DNA of 64,000 nt from Vibrio sp. CB1-14 (GTDB lineage: Bacteria; Pseudomonadota; Gammaproteobacteria; Enterobacterales; Vibrionaceae). The notes below the pieces were generated by a model. It was given only the letters and a program-made list of their open reading frames with translations. It ran no database searches and was not told the origin of the DNA. Both the position numbers and the translations under genes were made by a program. The stretch lies in contig NZ_CP115920.1 of assembly GCF_040412085.2 (NCBI RefSeq), forward strand, positions 310,001 through 374,000, written 5' to 3'. This document shows positions 1 to 9,514 of this stretch, one piece after another; positions within the stretch are counted from its first letter, which is position 1, and every line of letters begins with the position of its first letter.

Positions 1-134
1 GCGATTGAGGGAAGCTGTTCAAAAGAGTTCCTAAAAGCCATCATGTAGAGACTGTACCTTTGGTCATTGCAAAATTGCGAACCTAGAATTTTACCAAATT
101 CTTGTCCTTAATGGGTAGTAAACCGTTGATAAGT

Positions 135-566
135 TTAACTGGGATCAAGGTAACGCATCGAAACGAGTGACTTACCACCCTGAATATAGCGACAAAACAG
201 CTGCTTAAGTGGGTTGGGCAGATCCTCTTCTGCTAGAGTTTTAAAGCCATGCTGTGCGTAAAAACTCTCAAGGTGACCCAGGGCGAAACAAAAATCGCCA
301 TCATTGAGTTCAGTTTGTTGCAGATGCGCCATCAGTTGGTGACCCAACCCCAAGCCTCGCTGCTCGGGGATAACCAGCATGCCTGTCATGAGACGATACT
401 GCTCAATGGTGCGAAATCGAACCAAGGCACTTAGGGTTTGATTACGACTTAGCGTCAGTATGCGTTCATCGCTTTTAGGCTTACCAGCAGGGTAGTGCGC
501 TTTGTAGAGTTTTTTTGCAATAGGGAGCTTTATCGGGTCAAGCACACCGAAATTTAACGTATCCAT
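135..566 (-). CDS. GNAT-family N-acetyltransferase
   Basis: A small protein of about 143 residues with the GNAT acetyl-CoA-binding signature: a segment reading VIPEQRGLGLGHQLMAHL (R/Q-x-x-G-x-G/A type loop) near residues 65-85, followed by a short C-terminal half with HLESFYAQHGF, typical of the last strand and helix of GNAT enzymes. It should transfer an acetyl group from acetyl-CoA to an amine. The substrate cannot be read from the sequence. The reading frame is open further upstream through TTG codons. The ATG at 566 is chosen as the first methionine, but a TTG at 572 sits 6 nt from a GGAG and could be used. It is divergent from murB, so the two share a short 59-bp upstream region. Confidence 0.75.
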   Translation of the reverse strand: MDTLNFGVLDPIKLPIAKKLYKAHYPAGKPKSDERILTLSRNQTLSALVRFRTIEQYRLMTGMLVIPEQRGLGLGHQLMAHLQQTELNDGDFCFALGHLESFYAQHGFKTLAEEDLPNPLKQLFCRYIQGGKSLVSMRYLDPS

Positions 567-625
567 AGCCAATTCGGACTCCAAAAGGATAGAATAGCGG
601 CAGTGTAAGCTATCAATCGACGCCC

Positions 626-1660
626 ATGCAAATTCAAAACAACGCTCAGCTCCGCCCGTATCACACCTTTGGTATTAGTCAGCAATGTCACGCTTTAGTC
701 GAGGTTCACTCGGTTGAAGACTTAATTGCTGTCTATCAGCGCCCAGAGTGGCAAGCTCTACCAAAACTGATGTTAGGTAAGGGCAGTAATATGCTGTTCA
801 CTGAACCATTTGAAGGGGTGGTGATCATCAATCGCTTGAGCGGTATTGAGGTGAGCGATACGGCGACCACACACAAGCTTCATATTAGCGGCGGTGAAGA
901 TTGGCCAAACCTGGTGAAGTGGTGCGTGGAGCATGGCTATGCAGGCATTGAAAATCTGGCCTTGATACCGGGCTGTTCGGGCAGTGCACCGATCCAAAAT
1001 ATTGGCGCTTATGGCATTGAGCTAAAAGATGTTTGTCGTTACGTTGATTATCTTTGCTTGCAAACGTTCGAAGTCAAAAGGCTTTCTCGAGATGAATGTC
1101 AGTTCGGCTATCGTGATTCCATTTTCAAACATGCGTTGAAAGATAAAGCGATCGTTACTGCTATAGGTCTAGAGCTGGATAAGCAGTGGCGACCGAACCT
1201 TAGCTATGGACCTTTGCAATCGCTGGATCTGACCACAGTAACACCTAAGCAGGTGTTTGATGTGGTTGTGAAGGTTCGCCAAGAGAAACTGCCTGATCCT
1301 GCTATTACTGGGAATGCGGGTAGCTTCTTCAAAAACCCAATTATCAGCCAAGCCCTGTATGCCTCAGTTAAATCTAGACATGACGCGGTTGTGGCTTATC
1401 CAGCTGAGGATGGGATGAAGCTTGCGGCGGGCTGGCTTATTGACCAATGTGGCCTGAAAGGGCATCAAATTGGTGGTGCTATGGTGCACCCAAACCAAGC
1501 TTTGGTTCTGGTTAATCATGATGATGCAACTGCTGACGATGTGGTGCGTCTGGCGGCGTTTGTACGTCAAAACGTGCTTGATAAGTTTGGTGTTGAACTT
1601 GAGCATGAGGTGCGCTTTATGGGCGCAAGCCATGAAGTGTATTTAAAGGACGTGCTATGA
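626..1660 (+). CDS. murB: UDP-N-acetylenolpyruvoylglucosamine reductase MurB
   Basis: MurB reduces UDP-GlcNAc-enolpyruvate to UDP-MurNAc with NADPH and FAD, the second committed step of cytoplasmic peptidoglycan precursor synthesis. The 344-residue protein has the type I (E. coli-like) layout: an N-terminal FAD domain with LGKGSNML near residues 51-58 and IPGCSGSAPIQNIGAYG near 113-129, then the substrate domain with the catalytic serine in GNAGSFFKNP and the C-terminal glutamate in ELEHEVRFMG. The start ATG has no strong Shine-Dalgarno sequence. The stop overlaps the birA start in an ATGA arrangement (1657-1660), so the two genes are translationally coupled, as in many gammaproteobacteria. 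Confidence 0.98.
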   Translation: MQIQNNAQLRPYHTFGISQQCHALVEVHSVEDLIAVYQRPEWQALPKLMLGKGSNMLFTEPFEGVVIINRLSGIEVSDTATTHKLHISGGEDWPNLVKWCVEHGYAGIENLALIPGCSGSAPIQNIGAYGIELKDVCRYVDYLCLQTFEVKRLSRDECQFGYRDSIFKHALKDKAIVTAIGLELDKQWRPNLSYGPLQSLDLTTVTPKQVFDVVVKVRQEKLPDPAITGNAGSFFKNPIISQALYASVKSRHDAVVAYPAEDGMKLAAGWLIDQCGLKGHQIGGAMVHPNQALVLVNHDDATADDVVRLAAFVRQNVLDKFGVELEHEVRFMGASHEVYLKDVL

Positions 1661-2619
1661 AAGAGCATCAAATGAAACTGGCCATTCTCGCTAGGCTCGC
1701 CACTGGTGGCTTCCACTCTGGTGAGGCATTGGGTGAAGAGCTCGGGATCTCGCGTGCGGCAGTGAGTAAGCACATTAAAGGCATTCAAGCGTGGGGCGTA
1801 GATATTTTCCGAGTTCAGGGCAAAGGTTATCAATTAGCTCAGCCGATGGAGCTATTGAGCGAAAAGCGCCTTGCACAGAGTGTGTCGACACCGTTTGAGC
1901 TGATCCCAATCATAGACTCAACTAACCAATACCTACTCGACAAACAAGAGTCCTTAGACTCTGGTAGCGTCGGCATCTCAGAGTATCAAGCTAAAGGTCG
2001 CGGACGCCGCGGCAGACAATGGGTGTCGCCGTTTGGCAGTAACCTGTACCTATCGATGTACTGGCGTTTAGAGGCGGGTATGGCAGCGGCGATGGGGCTG
2101 AGCCTAGTCGTGGGTGTTGCTATAGTCGAAGCGCTGCAAGAGTTGGGTATTGAGGGAGTGAAGCTCAAATGGCCGAATGATCTGTACTACCGAGATAAGA
2201 AGTTAGCAGGGATTTTGGTTGAAATGTCGGGTCAAGCGGGCGGTGCAGCAAACCTAGTGATTGGCATGGGTATGAACCTCAACATGAGTGAGCAAGTGAC
2301 GGGTATCGATCAGCCTTGGACATCGCTCAGTGAAGTGGTAGACACACCGTTTAGCCGTAATGATTTAGTCGTCGCGTTTATTAAAGCGTGGCAAGCGGCA
2401 TTGGAAGATTATGAACTGCGCGGTTTGCATGGTTTTGTAGAGCGCTGGAACCAGCACGATAACTTCTTAGGTAGGGAAGTGAAACTCATCATGGGTCAGC
2501 GTGAGATAAAAGGTATCGTGCAAGGTATTGATGCCACAGGTGCGGTCTTGCTTGAAACCGAGCGAGGGATTGAGTCGTACGTTGGCGGTGAAATTTCGCT
2601 ACGAAAAGCTGATGTTTAA
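1657..2619 (+). CDS. birA: Bifunctional biotin operon repressor / biotin-[acetyl-CoA-carboxylase] ligase BirA
   Basis: BirA makes biotinyl-5'-AMP and attaches biotin to the biotin carboxyl carrier protein. With bound biotinyl-AMP it dimerises and represses the biotin operon. This 320-residue protein has both halves: a winged HTH over residues 1-60 (SGEALGEELGISRAAVSKHIKGI) and the ligase domain with the GRGRRGRQW adenylate-binding loop near residue 114 and KWPNDLYYRDKKLAGILVE near 170-188, then a small C-terminal SH3-like domain. The repressor function is inferred from the intact HTH. The gene overlaps murB by 4 nt and faces coaA, with a hairpin between the two 3' ends. Confidence 0.98.
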   Translation: MKEHQMKLAILARLATGGFHSGEALGEELGISRAAVSKHIKGIQAWGVDIFRVQGKGYQLAQPMELLSEKRLAQSVSTPFELIPIIDSTNQYLLDKQESLDSGSVGISEYQAKGRGRRGRQWVSPFGSNLYLSMYWRLEAGMAAAMGLSLVVGVAIVEALQELGIEGVKLKWPNDLYYRDKKLAGILVEMSGQAGGAANLVIGMGMNLNMSEQVTGIDQPWTSLSEVVDTPFSRNDLVVAFIKAWQAALEDYELRGLHGFVERWNQHDNFLGREVKLIMGQREIKGIVQGIDATGAVLLETERGIESYVGGEISLRKADV

Positions 2620-2626
2620 TGGTGTT

Positions 2627-2651
2627 ATGGTTCCTAGAGCTTAGGAACCAT
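2627..2651. terminator. Hairpin between convergent birA and coaA
   Basis: A perfect 10-bp inverted repeat, ATGGTTCCTA / TAGGAACCAT, with a 5-nt loop lies between the birA stop and the coaA stop. It lacks a strong T-tract on either side, so it may act as a weak bidirectional terminator or a 3'-end stabiliser. Confidence 0.5.
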
Positions 2652-2660
2652 AGTTGTTAT

Positions 2661-3584
2661 TTACTTTCTTAAATACACCGTTTCAACGCTGTGATCAGCG
2701 CCTTTTTGCAAGATCAGCTGAGCGCGCTCTTTGGTCGGTAGGATGTTTTCGACCAGGTTTAGGCCGTTGATCGACGCCCAAATGTTCTTTGCCTTTGATT
2801 CGGCTTCTGCTGCGCTCAATTGGGTATAGTGGCTGAAGTAAGAGCCAGGCTTAGTAAAGGCACCCTCACGGAACTTCATAAAGCGATTGACGTACCACTG
2901 CTCAATTTGCTCACTGTCTGCGTCGACATAGAGCGAAAAGTCGAGAAAATCGGAGATGAACACGCGGTGTGGATCGTGTGGGTAGTCCATACCGCTTTGC
3001 AGCACGTTCAGCCCTTCAATAATCAACACGTCAGGAAGGTCAACGACCTTTTCTTCCTCAGTAATATCATACGTGATGTGCGAATAGATCGGCGCCTGAA
3101 CATTTCTTTTGCACGCTTTCACATCGGACACGAACTGCACTAAGCGGCGCATATCGTAAGACTCTGGAAAGCCCTTTTTACCCATCAGCCCCTTTTCGAG
3201 TAGCGTCTTATTCGGGTACAAGAAGCCGTCAGTGGTAATCAACTCAACTTTTGGGTGATTGTCCCAACGGCTTAATAGTGCTTTTAAAAGACGTGCGGTG
3301 GTGCTTTTACCGACAGCAACACTGCCCGCGATGCCTATGACAAACGGCGGCGTATGTTCGGTATTGCCTAAAAACTCACCAAGTACAGAGTTACGGCGCT
3401 GCCTTGCTGCAACATAAAGGTTAAGCAACCTAGAAAGAGGCAGGTAGACGTCAGTGGCTTCCTGCATAGTTAGCTTTTCATTGATGCCTTGAAGCTCTTT
3501 TAGGTCTTCTTCTGTGAGGGTCATGGGTACGGCGTTGCGAAGCGCTGACCATTGCTCTCGACTGAATGACATAAAGGGACTCAT
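2661..3584 (-). CDS. coaA: Type I pantothenate kinase CoaA
   Basis: CoaA phosphorylates pantothenate with ATP, the first and feedback-regulated step of coenzyme A synthesis. The protein shows the P-loop [12 protein letters not shown], the segment [34 protein letters not shown] and the C-terminal [14 protein letters not shown], all closely matching E. coli CoaA. An open frame runs upstream to 3770 (369 codons), but family length (about 307-316 aa) and homology begin at [12 protein letters not shown], so the ATG at 3584 is chosen, giving 307 residues. The extended N-terminus would also overlap the tRNA promoter on the other strand. The gene is convergent with birA and divergent from the tRNA-tufB unit. 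Confidence 0.96.
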   Translation of the reverse strand: MSPFMSFSREQWSALRNAVPMTLTEEDLKELQGINEKLTMQEATDVYLPLSRLLNLYVAARQRRNSVLGEFLGNTEHTPPFVIGIAGSVAVGKSTTARLLKALLSRWDNHPKVELITTDGFLYPNKTLLEKGLMGKKGFPESYDMRRLVQFVSDVKACKRNVQAPIYSHITYDITEEEKVVDLPDVLIIEGLNVLQSGMDYPHDPHRVFISDFLDFSLYVDADSEQIEQWYVNRFMKFREGAFTKPGSYFSHYTQLSAAEAESKAKNIWASINGLNLVENILPTKERAQLILQKGADHSVETVYLRK

Positions 3585-3751
3585 AGGTAACCTAACCATG
3601 GAATAAAGTGACAGAGTGCTGAACATACCTGAAGCAAGGGATAAATCAAATAATTCATGCAATGGGCTGATGCTAATTCCCCGAAATGTGTACAAAAAGT
3701 CGTCAAACAAAAAGAATGTGGTGAAAATCGGATTTTTTTTTAATTTAACGG

Positions 3752-3780
3752 TTGCATCGAAAAGATTCATTCAATAGAAT
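3752..3780 (+). promoter_or_regulatory. Sigma-70 promoter of the tRNA-tufB unit
   Basis: TTGCAT (3752-3757) and TAGAAT (3775-3780) are separated by exactly 17 bp and followed by a GC-rich discriminator (GCGCTCC), the pattern of stringently controlled stable-RNA promoters. The first tRNA base is 14 nt downstream of the -10 box. The assignment is by inspection only. Confidence 0.75.
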
Positions 3781-3793
3781 GCGCTCCACTTAT

Positions 3794-3869
<76 letters not shown>

Positions 3870-3917
3870 TTTTCACTTTGCCTAGGGCAATGATGACGAA
3901 AATGGTAAGTAAAATTT

Positions 3918-4002
<85 letters not shown>

Positions 4003-4037
4003 TATTCTTTAGGGAATAGCTCTCAGAGTTACGTGTT

Positions 4038-4112
<75 letters not shown>

Positions 4113-4125
4113 ACTCATTTAGAGT

Positions 4126-4201
<76 letters not shown>

Positions 4202-4338
4202 GCTCTCAAAGCAATATTTCCTTTTGATACTTTCTTTTGCCTAAACTATGTTTATTGGTTGAAGGAAGCTTTATTACCAAGATTTTTTGGTTACGTGGTC
4301 TTCAAAGCCACCAAAATCCGTACCTAGAGGGACAACTC

Positions 4339-5523
4339 ATGTCTAAAGAAAAATTTGAACGTACGAAACCGCACGTAAACGTTGGTACTATCGGCCACGT
4401 TGACCACGGTAAAACAACTCTAACTGCAGCTATCTGTACTACTCTTGCTAAAGTGTATGGCGGTGTAGCTAAAGACTTCGCATCTATCGATAACGCTCCA
4501 GAAGAGCGTGAGCGCGGTATCACTATCGCTACTTCTCACGTAGAGTACGATACTCCAGCACGTCACTACGCACACGTAGACTGTCCAGGACACGCGGATT
4601 ATGTTAAGAACATGATCACAGGTGCTGCACAGATGGACGGTGGTATCCTAGTTGTTGCTGCAACTGACGGCCCTATGCCTCAGACTCGTGAGCACATCCT
4701 ACTAGGCCGTCAGGTTGGTATCCCTTACATCATCGTATTCATGAACAAATGTGACATGGTTGATGACGAAGAGCTACTTGAGCTAGTAGAAATGGAAGTT
4801 CGTGAACTTCTTTCTGAATACGATTTCCCAGGTGATGACCTACCAGTTATCCAAGGTTCTGCACTAGGCGCACTAAACGGCGAAGAGCAGTGGGAAGCGA
4901 AAATCGTTGAACTAGCTGAAGCACTAGACTCTTACATCCCAGAGCCAGAGCGTGCAGTAGACCAACCGTTCCTACTACCAATCGAAGACGTATTCTCGAT
5001 CCAAGGTCGTGGTACAGTTGTAACTGGTCGTATCGAGCGCGGTATCCTACGCGTAGGTGACGAAGTAGAAATCGTTGGTATCAAAGATACAACTGTTACT
5101 ACTTGTACTGGTGTTGAGATGTTCCGTAAGCTTCTTGACGAAGGTCGTGCTGGTGAGAACGTTGGTGCACTTCTACGTGGTACTAAGCGTGATGACGTTG
5201 AACGTGGTCAAGTTCTTGCAGCTCCTGGCTCAATCAACCCACACACTAAGTTCGAGTCTGAAGTATACGTACTTTCTAAAGACGAAGGCGGCCGTCATAC
5301 TCCGTTCTTCAAAGGCTACCGTCCACAGTTCTACTTCCGTACAACTGACGTAACTGGTGACATCTCTCTACCAGAAGGCGTAGAAATGGTAATGCCAGGC
5401 GACAACATCCAAATGAAAGTTGAGTTAATCGCTCCAATCGCAATGGATGAAGGCCTACGTTTCGCTATCCGTGAAGGTGGCCGTACAGTAGGTGCTGGTG
5501 TTGTTGCTAAGATCTTCGACTAA
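4339..5523 (+). CDS. tufB: Translation elongation factor EF-Tu
   Basis: EF-Tu carries aminoacyl-tRNA to the ribosomal A site as a GTP complex. This 394-residue protein has the G1 motif GHVDHGKT near residue 19, DCPGH (G3), NKCDMVD (G4), the beta-barrel domains 2 and 3, and the C-terminal VGAGVVAKI. The true start is the ATG at 4339 ([12 protein letters not shown]). The open frame begins at 4237, but that part has no family counterpart. Position downstream of four tRNA genes identifies it as the tufB copy. Codon choice is strongly biased toward CGT, GGT, CTA and GTA/GTT, as expected of a very highly expressed Vibrio gene. Confidence 0.98.
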   Translation: MSKEKFERTKPHVNVGTIGHVDHGKTTLTAAICTTLAKVYGGVAKDFASIDNAPEERERGITIATSHVEYDTPARHYAHVDCPGHADYVKNMITGAAQMDGGILVVAATDGPMPQTREHILLGRQVGIPYIIVFMNKCDMVDDEELLELVEMEVRELLSEYDFPGDDLPVIQGSALGALNGEEQWEAKIVELAEALDSYIPEPERAVDQPFLLPIEDVFSIQGRGTVVTGRIERGILRVGDEVEIVGIKDTTVTTCTGVEMFRKLLDEGRAGENVGALLRGTKRDDVERGQVLAAPGSINPHTKFESEVYVLSKDEGGRHTPFFKGYRPQFYFRTTDVTGDISLPEGVEMVMPGDNIQMKVELIAPIAMDEGLRFAIREGGRTVGAGVVAKIFD

Positions 5524-5583
5524 TTCCTAGAATTGTCGCAAGCTCTGGTAAAATCTTTGAATAAGATTTGACTAAGCAATGCT

Positions 5584-5611
5584 AAAAAGGGCATCATTTG
5601 ATGCCCTTTTT
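5584..5611 (+). terminator. Rho-independent terminator after tufB
   Basis: AAAAAGGGCATC and GATGCCCTTTTT form a stem around a 4-nt loop, ending in a T-tract about 60 nt after the tufB stop. Confidence 0.9.
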
Positions 5612-5825
5612 CTGCGCTACTATTTATAGGGGCGCATAATTCACTCAATGACTGCTCAAAGAGTGAATGAATAAAGGATTTATAAGGGTTGAGTTGGAAA
5701 GCAATTTCTACCTGAGCCTTTGCATAATATGTTGGTTTGACTCAAATTTTACCAACATTAAAGGAATAAGCCCTGCAGCAGCGGGGTTGTTGTCGTCTAG
5801 TTAAGACTTGTCACAGGTTGGTTTT

Positions 5826-6203
5826 ATGAAAGCAAACGCTGAAACTCCTGATAGCTCAAATGCAGCAGATGTAATTAAGTGGATCGTCGCTTTTGCGCTG
5901 CTAGCCGCCGCTGTTGTGGGTAATTACCTGTACGGAGAGCTATCTGTAGTTCTTCGCGCTGCAGGTGTAGTTGTATTGATTGCCGCAGCACTTGGTGTTG
6001 CAGCTACAACAACAAAAGGTAAGGCAGCTATCACGTTCGCACGTGAAGCGCGCGTAGAAGTTCGCAAAGTGGTTTGGCCAACACGCCAAGAAACGATGCA
6101 GACTACGCTAATTGTCCTTGCAGTAAGTATTGTAATGGCGCTTGCGTTATGGGGTATCGACGGCATTATGGTCCGTCTTGTTGCGTTCATAACCGGGTTA
6201 TAG
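5826..6203 (+). CDS. secE: Preprotein translocase subunit SecE
   Basis: SecE is the essential clamp subunit of the SecYEG channel in the inner membrane. The 125-residue product has three hydrophobic segments (about residues 14-35, 38-58 and 95-120) and the conserved cytoplasmic stretch [20 protein letters not shown] that defines the family; the three-TM form is the enterobacterial/Vibrio type. The frame stays open upstream to a TTG at 5808, but the ATG at 5826 (MKANAETPD) matches the family N-terminus and has an AGG 11-12 nt upstream. nusG follows after 13 nt, giving the usual secE-nusG operon. Confidence 0.96.
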   Translation: MKANAETPDSSNAADVIKWIVAFALLAAAVVGNYLYGELSVVLRAAGVVVLIAAALGVAATTTKGKAAITFAREARVEVRKVVWPTRQETMQTTLIVLAVSIVMALALWGIDGIMVRLVAFITGL

Positions 6204-6216
6204 AGGGTGTTAATTC

Positions 6217-6765
6217 ATGAGTGAAGCTCCGAAAAAACGCTGGTACGTTGTTCAAGCCTTTTCTGGCTTTGAAGGACGTGTGGCTCAGTCTCTTCGCGAA
6301 CATATCAAAATGCACGCAATGGAAGAGTACTTTGGTGAAGTGCTAGTACCGACTGAAGAAGTTGTGGAAATGCGCGCAGGCCAACGCCGTAAAAGCGAGC
6401 GTAAGTTCTTCCCAGGCTACGTTCTTGTTCAGATGATCATGAACGATGAGTCTTGGCACTTAGTACGTAGTGTACCGCGTGTCATGGGCTTCATTGGTGG
6501 TACCTCTGACCGTCCAGCACCTATCACAGATAAAGAAGCTGACGCTATCCTTAATCGTCTAGAGAAAGCTAGCGAAGCTCCTCGTCCAAGAACTATGTTC
6601 GAAGCGGGTGAAGTGGTACGTGTTAACGAAGGTCCGTTTGCTGACTTCAACGGTACAGTTGAAGAAGTAGATTATGAGAAGAGCCGCTTGAAAGTGTCTG
6701 TATCGATCTTTGGTCGTGCAACACCGGTTGAGCTCGACTTTGGTCAAGTTGACAAACTTGATTAA
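6217..6765 (+). CDS. nusG: Transcription termination/antitermination factor NusG
   Basis: NusG binds RNA polymerase through its N-terminal domain and contacts Rho or ribosomal S10 through its C-terminal KOW domain, coupling transcription to termination or translation. The 182-residue protein begins [20 protein letters not shown] and ends with a KOW module ([28 protein letters not shown]). The start has GAGGGTGTTAATTC upstream as Shine-Dalgarno. A terminator hairpin about 70 nt after the stop separates it from rplK. Confidence 0.98.
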   Translation: MSEAPKKRWYVVQAFSGFEGRVAQSLREHIKMHAMEEYFGEVLVPTEEVVEMRAGQRRKSERKFFPGYVLVQMIMNDESWHLVRSVPRVMGFIGGTSDRPAPITDKEADAILNRLEKASEAPRPRTMFEAGEVVRVNEGPFADFNGTVEEVDYEKSRLKVSVSIFGRATPVELDFGQVDKLD

Positions 6766-6827
6766 TACCGAATTTTTAATGGCTTAGGCCTTTAAGAATG
6801 ACAGTATAAAAAAACACCATTTTAGGG

Positions 6828-6856
6828 TTGTTAAAGGCGCGAATTATGCTTATAAT
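6828..6856 (+). promoter_or_regulatory. Promoter of the L11 operon (rplKA)
   Basis: TTGTTA (6828-6833) and a perfect TATAAT (6851-6856) with a 17-bp spacer, about 100 nt upstream of rplK. The spacer and -10 lie inside the terminator hairpin of the preceding nusG transcript. Confidence 0.85.
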
Positions 6857-6869
6857 TTCGCGCCTTTTT
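6833..6869 (+). terminator. Terminator of secE-nusG, overlapping the rplK promoter
   Basis: AAAGGCGCGAA (6833-6843) pairs perfectly with TTCGCGCCTTT (6857-6867) and runs into five Ts. The loop and right arm contain the -10 box of the downstream promoter. Confidence 0.8.
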
Positions 6870-6952
6870 ACAGTAATGACTGTAGAAAGTTTTTTCAAAA
6901 CACGGGGAGCTTTCCTATCGGATAGCGTTTGAACCCAAAATTAGGAAATATC

Positions 6953-7381
6953 ATGGCTAAGAAAGTTGAAGCTTATATCAAACTGCAAGTTGCAGCTGGT
7001 ATGGCAAACCCAAGTCCACCGGTTGGTCCTGCTCTAGGTCAACACGGTGTGAACATCATGGAATTCTGTAAAGCGTTCAACGCAAAAACAGAATCTATTG
7101 AGAAAGGTCTACCGACTCCAGTAGTAATCACTGTATACAACGACCGTTCTTTCACGTTCGTAACTAAGACTCCACCTGCTGCTGTTCTTCTTAAGAAAGC
7201 TGCTGGCGTTAAGTCTGGTTCAGGTCGTCCTAACACTGAAAAAGTGGGTACAGTGACTGACGCTCAAGTACAGGAAATCGCAGAAACTAAAGCTGCTGAT
7301 ATGACTGGTGCTGACATTGAAGCGATGAAGCGTTCTATTGCGGGTACTGCTCGTTCAATGGGCCTAGTGGTAGAGGGTTAA
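6953..7381 (+). CDS. rplK: 50S ribosomal protein L11
   Basis: L11 binds the GTPase-associated centre of 23S rRNA and is needed for RelA activation on stalled ribosomes. The 142-residue protein begins [32 protein letters not shown], an exact family pattern including the proline-rich hinge. The ATG at 6953 follows TTAGGAAATATC (Shine-Dalgarno AGGAAA). The open frame extends upstream to 6929 but without homology. rplA follows after 4 nt. In related bacteria L1 represses this operon by binding the rplK leader; the leader here (6857-6952) was not folded. Confidence 0.98.
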   Translation: MAKKVEAYIKLQVAAGMANPSPPVGPALGQHGVNIMEFCKAFNAKTESIEKGLPTPVVITVYNDRSFTFVTKTPPAAVLLKKAAGVKSGSGRPNTEKVGTVTDAQVQEIAETKAADMTGADIEAMKRSIAGTARSMGLVVEG

Positions 7382-7385
7382 GATC

Positions 7386-8087
7386 ATGGCAAAACTTACT
7401 AAGCGTATGCGCGTTATTCGCGAAAAAGTTGACGTAACTAAAGAATACGAAATCAACGAAGCTGTAGCTCTTCTTAAAGAACTAGCAACTGCTAAATTCG
7501 TTGAGTCTGTAGACGTTGCTGTTAACCTAGGCATCGATGCTCGTAAATCTGACCAGAACGTACGTGGTGCAACTGTACTACCTCACGGTACTGGCCGCGA
7601 AATCCGCGTTGCAGTGTTCACTCAAGGTGCAAACGCTGAAGCAGCTAAAGAAGCTGGCGCAGACATCGTAGGTATGGAAGATCTTGCTGAGCAAGTTAAG
7701 AAAGGCGAAATGAACTTCGACGTAGTTGTTGCATCTCCAGATGCAATGCGTGTTGTTGGTCAACTAGGTACTATCCTAGGTCCTCGCGGTCTTATGCCAA
7801 ACCCGAAAGTTGGTACTGTAACTCCTAACGTTGCTGAAGCGGTTAAGAACGCTAAAGCTGGTCAGGTTCGTTACCGTAACGACAAGAACGGCATCGTTCA
7901 CACTACTATCGGTAAAGTGAACTTCGAAGCGAACCAACTACAAGAGAACCTAGAAACTCTACTAGTTGCGCTTAAGAAAGCGAAGCCGTCTTCAGCGAAA
8001 GGTACTTTCCTGAAGAAAATTAGCATCTCTACAACTATGGGTGCTGGTGTTGCTGTAGATCTATCTACACTAGACACACAAGCTTAA
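7386..8087 (+). CDS. rplA: 50S ribosomal protein L1
   Basis: L1 forms the mobile stalk that helps release E-site tRNA, and it is the translational repressor of its own rplK-rplA operon. The 233-residue protein has the family features [12 protein letters not shown] at the N-terminus, the [16 protein letters not shown] motif near residues 128-143, and the C-terminal [14 protein letters not shown]. It is separated from rplK by 4 nt and followed directly by the rplJ promoter. Confidence 0.98.
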   Translation: MAKLTKRMRVIREKVDVTKEYEINEAVALLKELATAKFVESVDVAVNLGIDARKSDQNVRGATVLPHGTGREIRVAVFTQGANAEAAKEAGADIVGMEDLAEQVKKGEMNFDVVVASPDAMRVVGQLGTILGPRGLMPNPKVGTVTPNVAEAVKNAKAGQVRYRNDKNGIVHTTIGKVNFEANQLQENLETLLVALKKAKPSSAKGTFLKKISISTTMGAGVAVDLSTLDTQA

Positions 8088-8091
8088 TTGC

Positions 8092-8119
8092 TTGCATAGG
8101 CGTGAAATTCTTGTATAAT
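8092..8119 (+). promoter_or_regulatory. Promoter of the L10 operon (rplJL-rpoBC)
   Basis: TTGCAT (8092-8097) and TATAAT (8114-8119) with a 16-bp spacer begin just after the rplA stop. The element lies within an imperfect inverted repeat (ATAGGCG 8096-8102 / CGCCTAT 8124-8130). Confidence 0.85.
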
Positions 8120-8130
8120 TTTGCGCCTAT

Positions 8131-8343
8131 CAAAATTTGTGGTTGAGGCTGAAATCCTAGTGATTTGAGTCTCCATCCAAGACCGTAGGCGTTCTGTAAA
8201 GAACTTAATACTACCTACGTAGATGGTGCCAGATAGAAAGGAAGTTGAGCGTAACGTTTATCTTTCTTCTGGAAAGCACCGTATGAACTCCCAAAATCGT
8301 GAAGATTTCGGGTGGTGTAAAAACAACCAGGAGTAAATCCAAG
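8131..8343 (+). promoter_or_regulatory. Long rplJ leader, probable L10(L12)4 autoregulatory RNA
   Basis: About 210 nt of untranslated leader separates the promoter from the rplJ start. In E. coli and relatives this leader folds and is bound by the L10-L12 complex to repress rplJL translation. Position and length fit; the fold was not computed here. Confidence 0.6.
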
Positions 8344-8838
8344 ATGGCTTTAAACCTTCAAGACAAAAAAGCAATTGTTGCTGAAGTCAACGAAGCAGCC
8401 AGTGGTGCACTTTCTGCAGTTGTAGCTGACTCTCGTGGCGTTGAAGTTGGCGCAATGACTTCTCTACGTAAACAAGCGCGTGAAGCGGGTGTTTACATGA
8501 AAGTTGTGCGTAACACACTTGCACGCCGTGCGGTTCAGGGTACTGACTATGAGTGTCTAACAGACAACTTCACTGGTCCTACTCTGATCGCGTTCTCTAA
8601 CGAGCACCCAGGTGCTGCAGCGCGTCTTTTCAAAGACTTCGCTAAAGAGAACAAAGAATTCGAGATCAAAGCTGCTGCATTTGAAGGCGCGGTTACTGAT
8701 GCTGAAGTACTAGCGACACTACCAACTTACGACGAAGCAATTGCACGCCTAATGATGTGCATGAAAGAAGCTTCTGCAGGCAAGCTGGTACGTACTATCG
8801 CTGCACTACGCGACCAAAAAGAAGAAGCTGCGGCATAA
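8344..8838 (+). CDS. rplJ: 50S ribosomal protein L10
   Basis: L10 anchors L7/L12 dimers to 23S rRNA at the base of the stalk and autoregulates the operon. The 164-residue protein begins [19 protein letters not shown] and contains the family segment [22 protein letters not shown] and [11 protein letters not shown]. The ATG at 8344 is preceded by CCAGGAGTAAATCCAAG. The frame is open upstream to 8299, but that part is leader RNA. rplL follows 57 nt downstream. Confidence 0.98.
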   Translation: MALNLQDKKAIVAEVNEAASGALSAVVADSRGVEVGAMTSLRKQAREAGVYMKVVRNTLARRAVQGTDYECLTDNFTGPTLIAFSNEHPGAAARLFKDFAKENKEFEIKAAAFEGAVTDAEVLATLPTYDEAIARLMMCMKEASAGKLVRTIAALRDQKEEAAA

Positions 8839-8895
8839 GCCTTGCTTTTCACTGGTTGCTATTTAAACTTATTGTTGACTTAAAAGAGAATTGTT

Positions 8896-9264
8896 ATGTC
8901 TATTACTAACGAGCAAATCCTAGACGCAGTTGCAGAAATGTCTGTAATGCAAGTTGTTGAGCTTATCGAAGCTATGGAAGAGAAATTCGGCGTAACTGCT
9001 GCAGCTGCTGTTGTAGCTGGCGGTGCTGCTGGTGGCGAAGCTGCTGCTGAGCAAACTGAATTCGACGTAATCCTAACTGCTGCTGGCGGTAACAAAGTTG
9101 CTGTTATCAAAGCGGTACGTGGCGCAACAGGTCTAGGCCTTAAAGAAGCTAAAGGTCTTGTAGACTCAGCTCCTGCAGCACTTAAAGAAGGTGTTGACAA
9201 AGCTGAAGCTGAAGCTCTTAAAGCTCAGCTAGAAGAAGCTGGTGCTTCTGTTGAAGTTAAGTAA
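8896..9264 (+). CDS. rplL: 50S ribosomal protein L7/L12
   Basis: L7/L12 is the multicopy stalk protein that recruits and activates translational GTPases. The 122-residue product has the N-terminal dimerisation segment ([33 protein letters not shown]), an Ala/Gly-rich hinge at about residues 36-54, and the globular C-terminal domain with [23 protein letters not shown]. It is 57 nt after rplJ and is followed by an attenuator hairpin before rpoB. Confidence 0.99.
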   Translation: MSITNEQILDAVAEMSVMQVVELIEAMEEKFGVTAAAAVVAGGAAGGEAAAEQTEFDVILTAAGGNKVAVIKAVRGATGLGLKEAKGLVDSAPAALKEGVDKAEAEALKAQLEEAGASVEVK

Positions 9265-9297
9265 TTATTGCTTAATTTCTTAGCCGAATAGGCTAAT

Positions 9298-9328
9298 GGC
9301 TGGTGGTTTATTGACCACCGGCCTTTTT
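9298..9328 (+). terminator. rplL-rpoB intercistronic attenuator
   Basis: GGCTGGTGGT and ACCACCGGCC form a 10-bp stem (one G-T pair) with a 6-nt loop and five Ts, 34 nt after the rplL stop. E. coli has a partial terminator at the same place that lowers rpoBC expression relative to rplJL. Confidence 0.85.
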
Positions 9329-9514
9329 GCGCTGTAGGGCATAGATGAATTTTCCCGCTGTTTAAGCGTCTATGCACCAAGCAAAAAACGTTGCCTCGAC
9401 GCTAGAGTCAACGTCACTACAGTAAACAGTTGTTAGTCACTGCCCCATACTCCACCTTAAGTAACTAGGATGGAAGGGCAGTTTGGGTCACTTATCAGCG
9501 AGCTGAGGAACCCC

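Noticed and set aside
3585..3770. N-terminal extension of coaA
   Set aside because: The extra 62 residues have no family counterpart and overlap the tRNA promoter region; the ATG at 3584 fits CoaA.
5075..5353. ORFs on either strand inside tufB, rpoB, rpoC and other conserved genes
   Set aside because: They are out-of-frame shadows caused by strongly biased codon use in highly expressed genes.
5640..5760. Promoter for secE
   Set aside because: A CATAAT and several TTG-like boxes exist but none with 15-19 bp spacing, so no promoter was listed; inverted repeats (ATTCACTC/GAGTGAAT, ATGTTGGT/ACCAACAT) are present but unexplained.
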